Shown piece after piece: positions 18,298 through 27,216 of a stretch of 64,000 nt of DNA. Each line of letters begins with the position of its first letter. The stretch's first letter is position 1. The stretch lies in NCBI GenBank assembly GCA_016342685.1, contig JAEINU010000002.1:205085-269084 (forward strand), given 5' to 3'. The stretch comes from Bacteroidales bacterium. Its GTDB lineage: Bacteria; Bacteroidota; Bacteroidia; Bacteroidales; UBA12077. The notes beneath the pieces were generated by a model. The model saw only the letters and a list, made by a program, of their open reading frames with translations, had not been told where the DNA came from and ran no database searches. Made by a program: the position numbers and the translations under genes.

Positions 18298-20664
18298 TTA
18301 TTCATAACGCAAGCTGTCAACAGGATTTTTGGTTGACGCAATCAATGCTTGAAAAATAACAGTTAACAGAGACAATATAAATGCAGCTACTCCAGCAAAT
18401 ACGAATACCCATATAGTAAGTTCATAATGAAATGGGTAATTATTCAACCAGTTATTCATAAAATAATACGCTACTGGCCAGGCAATTAGATTTGAAATGA
18501 GAATCCACCTTGTCATTTCTTTTGCAAGCATCAAAACAATACTTTTTACAGGAGCTCCCAGGGCTTTTCGTATTCCGATTTCTTTAGTTCTTTTCTGGGC
18601 AGAAAATGCAACTAAACCAAATAAACCTAAACAAGATATAAGTATTGCAAATAAAGTAAAAGATCTCATTATCTTACCTTCTCTTTCTTCACTTCTATAT
18701 AAAGTATCATAACTCTCATCTAAAAATCCATAATCGAATTCATATGCTGGATTATGTTCTTCAAAAACAGATTTAATATAACTTATAGTTGAAGAAGTTT
18801 CTTTTCCTGAAATTCTAATATAAATATATCTAATAGATTCCTCGTAGAAAATAATTAATGGATGCATCTCTCGATCAGCTGGTAAAAAAAGAAAATCATC
18901 AATAACTCCAATAATTGGTAATTTCATATTTCCCCACGATAATGTTTTTTCAGTTATTGCATCTGTTCCTATTATTTCTGCAAGGGTTTTATTTATTACC
19001 ACATGATGGATATTTGACTCTTCCACATTTAAATCAGAAACAAACTCAGGTGAAAAATACCTCCCACTTAAAAGCTGAATTTTAAATGTTTTAACGAAAT
19101 CTTCGTCGGTGTCCATATAATATATTGTAGGATCAACATCAGGATCTTTACCTTCCCATCCCAGACCTGCACCTGAACGTCCGATTGCATAAGGATGATC
19201 ATGAGATGTTCTTGTCATACTTTCTATATTATTATTTGAAAGTAATTCGTTTTTTATAATATCGTATTTTTCTGAAACCTCTCCTTTAATTGGTATATAA
19301 ATCAAGTTTTCTTTTTCTAAGCCAAGCTCTTTATTTTTAAGAAAATTTAATTGCTCGTTTACAACAATTGAACTAATAATTAATCCAATGGATAGTGAAA
19401 ACTGAATAATTACAAGCACCTTTCTTAAAAGGCCTCCTTTTACTCCTTGAGCTTTTGCTCCTTTTAAAGTATCTGTTATTTTGAATGATGACAAAACAAA
19501 TGCTGGATATAATCCTGCAACAAAACTGGTAAATATCCATACTATCAACAGACTAATTAATATGCTCGGGTTTAAATAATTTAATGATAAAGCTTTTCCC
19601 GACATTGAATTAAACAATGGCAACATTAGACGAACTATTATGAGAGAAAAATTAAGCGCCAAAAAAGTAAAGATGAAAGATTCACCTAAGAATTGTCGAA
19701 TTAATCTTCCTTTTGATGAACTTAAAACTTTTCGAAGAGCAATTTCCTTTGCCCTACCCTCGGCTCTTGCTGTTGCAAGATTTGTATAATTAAAACATGC
19801 AATTAATAATATAAAAATAGCAATCATCCCGAATAACCTTACCATTTCAATCGGACCTCCACCATCCATATCATACAGATATAAACGATTTAAGGGACGT
19901 AAGAACACTTCGTCTTTATAACCTTCCGGATTATTCTTACTATCCTCTAGCAGATGAACAATTTTTTTCCCAAACTCAGTATAATCTACATCTTCTTTTA
20001 AAAGAGCAAAGGTATAACACCAATTCGTACCCCATTCATCCCAATATTGACCAAAATCCGTATTATCTTCAAACGGAACCATTAATTCAAATGAAAAAGT
20101 TACATTATCCGGAAAGTCTTCAAATACCCCTTGAACGGTATAAGCGAATTTATCTTCTAACATTAAGACCTTACCTACCGGATTAATATCTCCAAAAAAT
20201 TGTTTTGAAATACTCTCTGAGATGATTATGTTTTTTACCCCATTAATATAACCCTCTTTGCTTCCATAAATGAACTTACATGTAAAAATATCTAACAGAT
20301 CAGGATCAGCCCTGCGCAAATGTTTTACTATCTTCTTATCTTCATAACTTATTTGCTTTCCATAACTCGTAAAATATCTTGCTGATAATTCAACTTCAGG
20401 ATACTTTTCCTTAAGAGCTTTAGCCAATGGGGCCTCAGTAACCGAAACTGCGCTCTTATCATTACCATGATGCGCCCAATGTTGTACCAAATGAATTCGA
20501 TCTATTTTCTTATGATATGAATCATATCCTACTTCATTATTAATCCATAGATATAATAGTATTGTACAAGCCAATCCAAAAGATAATCCTATTATATTTA
20601 ATGCTGAGAATAATTTATTTCTTAACATCAATCTTATTGTCAATATGGTATTTTTTATAAACAT
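18298..20664 (-). CDS. FtsX/MacB-type ABC permease (orphan), first gene of a pair
   Basis: The 788-residue product is a close paralogue of the next gene downstream, with the same order of TM helices and periplasmic domains and the same C-terminus (NPVDSLRYE). The start at 20664 (MFIKNTILTIRLMLRN) is chosen because it aligns exactly with the paralogue; a longer frame from 20721 would add 19 unrelated residues and cover the promoter. Motifs EGRAKEIALRKVLSSSKG and KRTKEIGIRKALGAPVKS mark the two FtsX cytoplasmic loops. It is divergent from an NtrC-type regulator gene; a candidate sigma-54 promoter at 20698-20714 sits 34 bases before the start, so activation by that regulator is likely. Family members export lipids, peptides or drugs or transmit mechanical signals; which applies cannot be told. 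Confidence 0.88.
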   Translation of the reverse strand: MFIKNTILTIRLMLRNKLFSALNIIGLSFGLACTILLYLWINNEVGYDSYHKKIDRIHLVQHWAHHGNDKSAVSVTEAPLAKALKEKYPEVELSARYFTSYGKQISYEDKKIVKHLRRADPDLLDIFTCKFIYGSKEGYINGVKNIIISESISKQFFGDINPVGKVLMLEDKFAYTVQGVFEDFPDNVTFSFELMVPFEDNTDFGQYWDEWGTNWCYTFALLKEDVDYTEFGKKIVHLLEDSKNNPEGYKDEVFLRPLNRLYLYDMDGGGPIEMVRLFGMIAIFILLIACFNYTNLATARAEGRAKEIALRKVLSSSKGRLIRQFLGESFIFTFLALNFSLIIVRLMLPLFNSMSGKALSLNYLNPSILISLLIVWIFTSFVAGLYPAFVLSSFKITDTLKGAKAQGVKGGLLRKVLVIIQFSLSIGLIISSIVVNEQLNFLKNKELGLEKENLIYIPIKGEVSEKYDIIKNELLSNNNIESMTRTSHDHPYAIGRSGAGLGWEGKDPDVDPTIYYMDTDEDFVKTFKIQLLSGRYFSPEFVSDLNVEESNIHHVVINKTLAEIIGTDAITEKTLSWGNMKLPIIGVIDDFLFLPADREMHPLIIFYEESIRYIYIRISGKETSSTISYIKSVFEEHNPAYEFDYGFLDESYDTLYRSEEREGKIMRSFTLFAILISCLGLFGLVAFSAQKRTKEIGIRKALGAPVKSIVLMLAKEMTRWILISNLIAWPVAYYFMNNWLNNYPFHYELTIWVFVFAGVAAFILSLLTVIFQALIASTKNPVDSLRYE

Positions 20665-20697
20665 ATCGTTCAGGTTTTTATGTTTAAACATCCTTCT

Positions 20698-20714
20698 TTC
20701 CAAACCTGTGCCAA
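20698..20714 (-). promoter_or_regulatory. Candidate sigma-54 promoter for the FtsX gene pair
   Basis: On the minus strand the sequence reads TTGGCACAGGTTTGGAA. The -24 element TTGGCAC is a near-perfect match; the -12 element has GG-N10-GA in place of the consensus GG-N10-GC. The spacing would start RNA about 23 bases before the ATG at 20664. The neighbouring divergent gene encodes a sigma-54 activator, which supports the call. Confidence 0.55.
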
Positions 20715-20777
20715 AACACATTACAATCTCGCTTGCTGCAACTTACATAAGTCCAATTAGTTTTTAAATATATTAAG

Positions 20778-20812
20778 TGTTCCAAAATCACATAGCACAT
20801 GTTCCAAAATCA
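20778..20812. promoter_or_regulatory. Direct repeat, likely activator (enhancer) site
   Basis: TGTTCCAAAATCA occurs at 20778-20790 and again at 20800-20812, 22 bases apart, which is about two helical turns, so both copies face the same side of the DNA. It lies 65-100 bases upstream of the candidate sigma-54 promoter of the FtsX pair and 60-95 bases upstream of the regulator's own ATG. That is the expected place for binding sites of an NtrC-type protein. Confidence 0.55.
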
Positions 20813-20873
20813 TACAATTCATTTTGAATCATTGCATATTCGACTTATTTTTGATCTAAATATAATTTATAAA

Positions 20874-22241
20874 ATGAAATCAGAAGGTAAAATTATAATT
20901 ATTGATGATAATCAGAGTGTTCTAAACTCTCTTAAACTTTTTTTAAAATACAAGTTTCAGGAAGTTGCTACAATTAGTAATCCCAATCAGATTATTTCAG
21001 AGTTAAGTAAATCTAGTTTCGATCTGATTTTGTTAGATATGAACTTTTCTGCTGGAATAAATACCGGTAACGAAGGTATATACTGGTTAAGGGAAATAAA
21101 AAATAAAAATCCTGACATTCCTATTATAATGATTACCGCTTATGGTGATTCTGAATTGGCTGTTAAAGCAATTAAATCCGGAGCTTTTGATTTTATTGAA
21201 AAACCATGGAACAACCAAAAACTATTAGCCACTTTAAACGCAGCCTTCGAACTCCGAAAGTCAAAACTAAAAGTAAAACATCTCGAAGAGCAAAAAAAAG
21301 AAATAACCTTAAACACATCGAAAGGAGTTTCGCTAATATATAAATCTCCAGAAATGGAGAAAATAATGAGTACAATTAAAAAGGTTGCAAAAACGGATGC
21401 TAACGTACTCATATTAGGCGAAAATGGAACAGGAAAAGAGTTAATTGCACAAAAGATTCACGAATTATCGGCAAGAAAAGATGAAATTTTTATGAATGTT
21501 GATATGGCATCGTTAAATGAAAATTTATTTGAAAGTGAATTGTTTGGATATAAAAAAGGTGCTTTTACAGATGCCAAAGAAGATCGCACAGGTAAATTTG
21601 AAACTGCAAATGGCGGAACCCTGTTTCTTGATGAAATTGGAAACCTTTCTTACCTTATGCAAGCAAAATTACTTACTACACTTCAAAACAGAACTATTTC
21701 CAAATTAGGATCAACTGAGAAAGTACCCATAGATGTTCGATTAGTTTCTGCAACAAATAAAGACTTAGATAGATGTGTTGAAGAAAATCTATTTCGCGAA
21801 GATTTATTATACAGAATTAATACGGTAAAAATAACGATTCCACCTTTAAGGGATCGAAAAGATGACATTGTTCCTCTTCTTAATTTCTATTTAGAATCAT
21901 TTGCAAACAGATACAACAAAATTGGTGTAAAAATAAATAACAAAGCCATTGATAAGATGATTTCGTATCATTGGCCAGGTAATATAAGAGAGTTAAAACA
22001 TACGGTAGAAAAAGCAATAATTCTTTGCGAAAATAATACACTAACTTCCGATGATTTTATTTTTGATAAAACTTCAAATAATGATTCTAAGCTAAACAAA
22101 CCTCTATCTCTGGAAGAAGGCGAGCGAATAATTATTCAAAATGCATTAAATAGAAATAATTGGAATATAAGTGAAACTGCCAAGGAATTGAATGTTGGCC
22201 GTCAGACTTTATATCGAAAAATTGAAAAGTATGATATTTAA
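20874..22241 (+). CDS. NtrC-family sigma-54-dependent response regulator
   Basis: The 456-residue protein has three parts. A receiver domain (1-120) has its phospho-acceptor Asp55 in [16 protein letters not shown]+ ATPase (about 150-375) has Walker A GENGTGKE at 182-189, the sigma-54 contact loop as GAFTDA at 229-234 (family consensus GAFTGA), Walker [11 protein letters not shown] and the arginine-finger region RLVSATNKDLDRCVE. A Fis-type HTH ends the protein (WNISETAKELNVGRQTLYRK). The ATG at 20874 is chosen because the receiver begins right after it. The stop overlaps the start of the cognate kinase gene by 11 bases. It is divergent from the FtsX pair, its likely target, and the direct repeat in the shared upstream region is its likely binding site. 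Confidence 0.93.
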   Translation: MKSEGKIIIIDDNQSVLNSLKLFLKYKFQEVATISNPNQIISELSKSSFDLILLDMNFSAGINTGNEGIYWLREIKNKNPDIPIIMITAYGDSELAVKAIKSGAFDFIEKPWNNQKLLATLNAAFELRKSKLKVKHLEEQKKEITLNTSKGVSLIYKSPEMEKIMSTIKKVAKTDANVLILGENGTGKELIAQKIHELSARKDEIFMNVDMASLNENLFESELFGYKKGAFTDAKEDRTGKFETANGGTLFLDEIGNLSYLMQAKLLTTLQNRTISKLGSTEKVPIDVRLVSATNKDLDRCVEENLFREDLLYRINTVKITIPPLRDRKDDIVPLLNFYLESFANRYNKIGVKINNKAIDKMISYHWPGNIRELKHTVEKAIILCENNTLTSDDFIFDKTSNNDSKLNKPLSLEEGERIIIQNALNRNNWNISETAKELNVGRQTLYRKIEKYDI

Positions 22242-23589
22242 AAATCTATATATTAACATAATAGTCAGGATCATTCTAATATCTGCAACTTGTATATTAT
22301 TCCCAATTGCTTATATAAAATACCACGATTGGATTATTAATGCAAATATCATAGCATTTATAATAATTCAAATTATTTTTTTGATTCGAAGATTAAATTT
22401 TACAAACCGAGATTTGATTTCTTTTTTAGATTCTATAAAATATGACGATTCATCAATAATCTTAAGTAATGAATATCAGAATCAAGATTATTACAGATTA
22501 AGTAGAAGATTACAAAATGTTAACAAACAAATTTTAAAACTAAAAGAACAAAATATTCAAAAGGATCAGTACTTTAAAACCGTATCGGAGCATGCAACAG
22601 TCGGCTTACTTAGCTTTGACAAAAAAGGCATTATAAAGCTCTGTAACAAAGCATTTAAAGATTTATTTAGTATTGATTCTATTCGTAATATTTCTGATCT
22701 GAACATGTACAATGCTAATTTTGAAAATCTCCTTCAAGACATAAAACCATCGGAACAGAATCTAATTAAAATACAGATTAACAACAGAATATATCAGTTA
22801 ACAATCCATGCCACTCAATTTATATTAAAAGAGGAAAAATTGAAATTAGTTTCGATACAAGACATAAAAAATGAACTTGACGAAAAGGAATTGGAATCGT
22901 GGCAAAAATTAGTTCAAATTTTACGTCACGAGATAATGAATTCCATAGGCCCAATATCCTCAACAATAGATACCTTAAATGAAATAATTACAAATCCGGA
23001 AAACGAAGAAACGCGAAAACTACAAGAACTTAATAATGAAATGATTGATGATATTGCATCTGGGCTAAAAATTATTAAAGATCGAAACCTTGGTATTCAG
23101 GTATTTATTGATAAGTTTAGATCATTATCGAGGCTTCCGAAACCCGAATTCGCCCTTGTGAATGTAAAAACTTTATTTTCTAACCTTGAACTACTTTGGG
23201 AAAAAGAATCAAAGAAAAAGAACATCAACTTGGAATCAACAATTAAAGATAATATTAAAACGGTTTATGCCGATAAAAATCAGTTAGAACAAGTAATTAT
23301 CAACTTAATAAAAAATTCAATTGAAGCAATCGGTGATAAATCAAATGGCAGTATCGAAATTAGTGTGTTTAATTTAGCAAACCAGAAAATTGCAATACAA
23401 GTAACAGACAATGGAAAAGGAATAAATCTAGACGATGTTGATAATATTTTTCTACCGTTTTACACCACCAAACTCAACGGTTCTGGAATTGGCTTAAGTC
23501 TTGCAAAACAAATTATTAGATTACATGGTGGAACAATAAATCTTGATTTATCAGAAAAAAACAGGACATCATTTACTATCGAAATATAG
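22231..23589 (+). CDS. Membrane sensor histidine kinase (partner of upstream regulator)
   Basis: This 452-residue kinase has two N-terminal TM helices (about 6-26 and 34-53) with almost no periplasmic loop, so it probably senses a signal in or under the membrane. A PAS domain follows (about 112-215, FKTVSEHATVGLLSFDKKG). The dimerisation/phosphoacceptor helix has His233 in QILRHEIMNSIGPISS, and the HATPase domain has N-box NQLEQVIINLIKNSIEA, G1 DNGKGI and G2 GSGIGLSLAK. The start at 22231 (MIFKNLYINIIVRII) matches the start of the second kinase in the window; it overlaps the regulator's stop codon, indicating translational coupling. The organisation is NtrY/AtoS-like. Confidence 0.92.
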   Translation: MIFKNLYINIIVRIILISATCILFPIAYIKYHDWIINANIIAFIIIQIIFLIRRLNFTNRDLISFLDSIKYDDSSIILSNEYQNQDYYRLSRRLQNVNKQILKLKEQNIQKDQYFKTVSEHATVGLLSFDKKGIIKLCNKAFKDLFSIDSIRNISDLNMYNANFENLLQDIKPSEQNLIKIQINNRIYQLTIHATQFILKEEKLKLVSIQDIKNELDEKELESWQKLVQILRHEIMNSIGPISSTIDTLNEIITNPENEETRKLQELNNEMIDDIASGLKIIKDRNLGIQVFIDKFRSLSRLPKPEFALVNVKTLFSNLELLWEKESKKKNINLESTIKDNIKTVYADKNQLEQVIINLIKNSIEAIGDKSNGSIEISVFNLANQKIAIQVTDNGKGINLDDVDNIFLPFYTTKLNGSGIGLSLAKQIIRLHGGTINLDLSEKNRTSFTIEI

Positions 23590-23650
23590 ATTTTACATCA
23601 AATATGATTAACAACAGTCTTAATCGTTTTAAACAAAACTTTTATAAAAC

Positions 23651-23658
23651 TATATTTG
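23651..23658 (+). promoter_or_regulatory. Candidate Bacteroidota-type promoter (-7 box) for the SulP gene
   Basis: TATATTTG matches the Bacteroidota -7 consensus TAnnTTTG exactly. A good -33 TTTG is not visible at the expected 19-21 base distance (the region reads CGTTTTAAAC), so only half of the promoter is convincing. It would give a leader of about 95 bases before the ATG at 23762. Confidence 0.4.
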
Positions 23659-23761
23659 CACGCTAATTCCACAATCTTTTTCTAATAATACTATAAGATA
23701 ATCTTTGCGGATTGCATTAATAAATTACTATTGATGTATAAGAGTAAAATTAAATCTGTAT

Positions 23762-25396
23762 ATGAGAAATATTTTTAAACCCAAATTTTTCAGTTTATTA
23801 AAAGCTGGAATTAGCAAAAAGCAAATCTCGTCCGATATAATGGCTGGGATCGTTGTTGGAATAGTAGCTTTACCTTTAGGAATAGCATTTGCCGTAGCAT
23901 CAGGAGTTTCTCCCGAAAAAGGACTTATAACGGCAATAATTGCAGGTTTTCTAGTTTCCTTTGTAGGAGGCAGCAGAGTTCAAATTGGAGGACCAACAGG
24001 TGCCTTTATTATAATTGTATACGGAATCGTTGAAAAATACGGAATCGACGGCCTTATTATTTCTACAGTTTTAGCTGGAATAATCTTAATTATATTTGGA
24101 TTATTGAAACTAGGTTCATTATTAAAATACTTCCCACACCCTTTAATAGTGGGCTTTACAAGTGGTATTGCCTTGGTGATTTTTTCGACACAGATAAAAG
24201 ATGCCTTCGGATTAAATATTGATAAAGTGCCTTCGGGATTTATTGATAAATGGGGAGTTTACTTTTCAAACATTCACAATTTTAACATTTATGCTACAGC
24301 TCTTACAATTATTACCATATTAATAACTATTTACTCTTCGAAATTCATTCGTAAAATTCCGGGATCGTTTATAGCCATTATTCTCATTACAATCGTAGTT
24401 CAAATATTCGATATTCCGGTTACAACAATTGAATCCTTTTTTGGTGATATTCCAAATAAATTTAGTTTTACAATACCAAATGTTGATTTCAATAATTTCT
24501 CACAATATCTGCTCCCTGCTTTTACAATAGCAATGTTAGGAAGTATTGAATCGCTTCTTTCTGCTGTTGTTTCGGATGGTATGATTGGAGGAAATCATCG
24601 TTCTAACACAGAACTTATTGCACAAGGAATTGCAAATATTGTTGCACCATTCTTTGGCGGAATTCCAGCAACTGGAGCAATTGCAAGAACTGCCACAAAC
24701 GTAAAAAACGGTGGACGAACACCAATTGCAGGAATAACCCACGCAATTACATTACTGCTAATTATGTTGTTCTTTGGTAAATGGGCCAAATTAATTCCTA
24801 TGTCGTGCCTTGCAGGGATTCTTATTGTAATATCCTATAATATGAGCGAATGGAGATCTTTTCGTTCTATCTTGAAAGGTTCATCTTTCGATATTATCAT
24901 TTTACTTTCCACGTTTCTTTTAACTGTTTTAGTTGATTTAACAGTTGCAATTGAGGTTGGAATTGTATTGTCGGCCTTACTATTCATGAAACGAATGGCA
25001 GATATTGGAGGCAAAATTCCACCAGATAAAGACATTGATTTAATCGATGATTATTCTGATTTACCCAAAGGTGTTTCGGTATACGAAATTAGTGGTCCGT
25101 TATTTTTTGCTTCTGCAAAACAATACACCGAATTATTAAAAGACATTGGATTTAAAAGCAAAGTTCTGATAATAAGAATGCGCCATGTCCCATTTGTCGA
25201 TTCTACGGGCCTTCATAATCTGGAAGATGTAATAAAATCATTACACAAATCTCATGTGAAAATTATTCTTTCGGGAGTAAATAATTCTGTACTCAAAACA
25301 ATTAAAGAATACCAGTTAGTTTCCTTAATTGATGAATCAAATATTTTCGATTCGTTTAAAGGAGCAATTCAACACTCGAAAAAGATATTAAACTAA
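23762..25396 (+). CDS. SulP-family anion transporter with STAS domain
   Basis: The 544-residue inner-membrane protein starts MRNIFKPKFFSLLKAGISKK and enters the SulP signature region at once (DIMAGIVVGIVALPLGIAFAVASGVSPEKG, quoted in pieces: MAGIVVGIVALPLG and AFAVASGVSPEKG). Around a dozen hydrophobic helices extend to about residue 415, including GGPTGAFIIIVYGI and GGIPATGAIARTATNVKNG. A cytoplasmic STAS domain (about 430-540) has the conserved loop HVPFVDSTGLHNLEDV. Family members move sulfate, bicarbonate or other anions, usually with sodium or protons or in exchange; substrate cannot be told from sequence. It stands alone between the kinase gene and a FAD oxidoreductase gene. Confidence 0.92.
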   Translation: MRNIFKPKFFSLLKAGISKKQISSDIMAGIVVGIVALPLGIAFAVASGVSPEKGLITAIIAGFLVSFVGGSRVQIGGPTGAFIIIVYGIVEKYGIDGLIISTVLAGIILIIFGLLKLGSLLKYFPHPLIVGFTSGIALVIFSTQIKDAFGLNIDKVPSGFIDKWGVYFSNIHNFNIYATALTIITILITIYSSKFIRKIPGSFIAIILITIVVQIFDIPVTTIESFFGDIPNKFSFTIPNVDFNNFSQYLLPAFTIAMLGSIESLLSAVVSDGMIGGNHRSNTELIAQGIANIVAPFFGGIPATGAIARTATNVKNGGRTPIAGITHAITLLLIMLFFGKWAKLIPMSCLAGILIVISYNMSEWRSFRSILKGSSFDIIILLSTFLLTVLVDLTVAIEVGIVLSALLFMKRMADIGGKIPPDKDIDLIDDYSDLPKGVSVYEISGPLFFASAKQYTELLKDIGFKSKVLIIRMRHVPFVDSTGLHNLEDVIKSLHKSHVKIILSGVNNSVLKTIKEYQLVSLIDESNIFDSFKGAIQHSKKILN

Positions 25397-25522
25397 GAAT
25401 AATCTATTTTTCAATTCATTTGTAGTTTGGAAATTGTAATTTGCGATTTTATTACAAAAATTGAATTAAGTTCTACATTTTGCGCTCTTTAAAGTTTTTA
25501 ACTATAAGAAATTACAGAAAAT

Positions 25523-27058
25523 ATGGGTTATCAAGAAATATCGATCAAACTACCAACAGATTATACCGAAGATCAGCTAAAAAAAACAATTAAGCGAGAA
25601 CTTGGAATAACAGAATTTAACTATCAAATTATTAATAAAAGTCTGGATGCCCGTCAAAAAAGAAATATTCATTGGCTGTTGCGCATTTTTATTTTATCGG
25701 ATGAACTAAAGGGTGAAAATCCTGAAGCTCCATTATCATTAGAAATTCCGCATAAAAAAAGAAAAGAAAAAGTGACTATTGTTGGCAGCGGTCCAGCTGG
25801 TTTCTTTTCAGCATATGTTTTACAAAAAGCAGGTTTCAATACTACAATTATTGAGCGTGGTTGTGATGTTGATAAAAGAGATGAAGGAATTCAAAAGTTT
25901 GAGCAAACGGGAGTTTTCGATCCTAAAAGCAATTATTCGTTCGGCGAAGGTGGCGCTGGTACATTTTCGGATGGAAAACTCACATCAAGATCAAAACGTA
26001 TAGGAAAGGAAAAACAATTTATTCTTGATAGCTATATTCAAGCAGGAGCTCCACAAGAAATTGCGTATTTAGCACATCCACATTTGGGCAGCGATAATTT
26101 AAAAATCATTGTAAAAAATCTAAGAAATATTTACCAAAGTATTGGTGGGAAAATTCTATTTGAAACAAACCTTAATGATTTAACAAATACAAATGGTAAA
26201 ATAAAACAAGCAGAGTTAAGTTCCGGAAGTATTGAAACTGATTATGTGATAATTGCATCGGGACATTCGGCCTATGAAACTTACCGAATGCTAATAAATC
26301 GTGGTGTAAAGTTCCGAGCTAAAAATTTTGCAATTGGAAGTAGAATTGAACACTATCAGGAAGTAATTAATGTTGCACAATGGGGCAAAAAACAATTGCA
26401 AGGAGTTAAAGCTGCTGAGTATCGTTTAACATCACAAAATGAGAATAGTTTGCCTGTTTATACATTTTGTATGTGCCCTGGAGGAATTGTTGTTCCCTCT
26501 ACTGCTTATGAAAATACAAATATTGTAAACGGAATGAGTTTGTATAAACGCAACGGCGAATTTGCAAACGCTGGATGTGTTGCCGGTGTAAATCCTGAAA
26601 AGCTATTTGGAAGTGACACATCACCTTTAAAAGTTTTAGATTGGGTTGAAAATCTGGAACGTAGTTTTTATGAATTATCCAACGATTATAGTGCTCCCTT
26701 TTGCAGCATAAATGCATTTATAAATAAAAAAGAAGATAACGCTGAGAAAAAATCCAGCTATCCCTTAGGATTAAAAGCCGCACCATTGTGGGAACTTCTA
26801 CCTGAATCGGTAAGTAATTCGTTGCGAAGTGGATTAATTGATTTCACAAAAAAGAAAAAAGGTTTTGAGACCGGAAATATAATGGGCTTAGAAAGTAAAA
26901 CTTCTGCTCCTATCCAAGTTCTAAGAGACAAAGATGGTTTATGCGAAGATTTTGAAAATCTTTATATTGTTGGTGAAGGAAGCGGTTATGCAGGTGGAAT
27001 TATTTCCAGTGGTGCCGATGGCATTAAAGCCGCAATGAATATTATTGAAAAAAGTTAA
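25523..27058 (+). CDS. FAD-dependent oxidoreductase (COG2509-like)
   Basis: The 511-residue protein begins with a small alpha/beta domain (1-75, IKLPTDYTEDQLKKTIKREL) followed by a Rossmann dinucleotide fold with VTIVGSGPAGFFSAYVLQKA (about 86-105) and the acidic end of strand 2 (IIERG). The motif FGEGGAGTFSDGKLTSR near 140, and a C-terminal FAD-binding stretch (NLYIVGEGSGYAGGIISSGA) before the last helix, match the uncharacterised FAD-dependent dehydrogenase family of about 510-540 residues. Substrate and reaction are unknown for this family. It is cytoplasmic, with no signal peptide. No neighbour in the same direction suggests a pathway. Confidence 0.85.
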   Translation: MGYQEISIKLPTDYTEDQLKKTIKRELGITEFNYQIINKSLDARQKRNIHWLLRIFILSDELKGENPEAPLSLEIPHKKRKEKVTIVGSGPAGFFSAYVLQKAGFNTTIIERGCDVDKRDEGIQKFEQTGVFDPKSNYSFGEGGAGTFSDGKLTSRSKRIGKEKQFILDSYIQAGAPQEIAYLAHPHLGSDNLKIIVKNLRNIYQSIGGKILFETNLNDLTNTNGKIKQAELSSGSIETDYVIIASGHSAYETYRMLINRGVKFRAKNFAIGSRIEHYQEVINVAQWGKKQLQGVKAAEYRLTSQNENSLPVYTFCMCPGGIVVPSTAYENTNIVNGMSLYKRNGEFANAGCVAGVNPEKLFGSDTSPLKVLDWVENLERSFYELSNDYSAPFCSINAFINKKEDNAEKKSSYPLGLKAAPLWELLPESVSNSLRSGLIDFTKKKKGFETGNIMGLESKTSAPIQVLRDKDGLCEDFENLYIVGEGSGYAGGIISSGADGIKAAMNIIEKS

Positions 27059-27108
27059 ATCACTTCTAAAAATCATTAAAACATAAAAGAGCTTATTCTA
27101 GTAAAAAG

Positions 27109-27167
27109 TTATCTATACTTCGACAAGCTCAGCATGACACATTTGTCACACTGAGCTTGTCGAAGTG
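27109..27167. repeat. Intergenic inverted repeat (ACTTCGACAAGCTCAG type)
   Basis: ACTTCGACAAGCTCAG near 27117-27132 is mirrored by CTGAGCTTGTCGAAGT near 27152-27167, with a centre reading CATGACACATTTGTCACA. The arms are 16 bases and perfect. This exact motif is a widespread dispersed repeat in many bacterial genomes, including Bacteroidota. It sits between the convergent FAD oxidoreductase and FtsX genes and may work as a bidirectional hairpin terminator, though it lacks strong T-runs. Confidence 0.8.
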
Positions 27168-27216
27168 TATTTGAAAGAATATTATTAAAAAATATTCTTG
27201 TTGCAATTATAGTTTT

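Noticed and set aside
20665-20721. 19-residue N-terminal extension of the first FtsX permease
   Set aside because: It is unlike the other four permease starts and would place the candidate sigma-54 promoter inside the coding region.
24536-24789. Cys/Asn-rich minus-strand frames inside the SulP gene
   Set aside because: They are out-of-frame shadows of a well-supported transporter gene.
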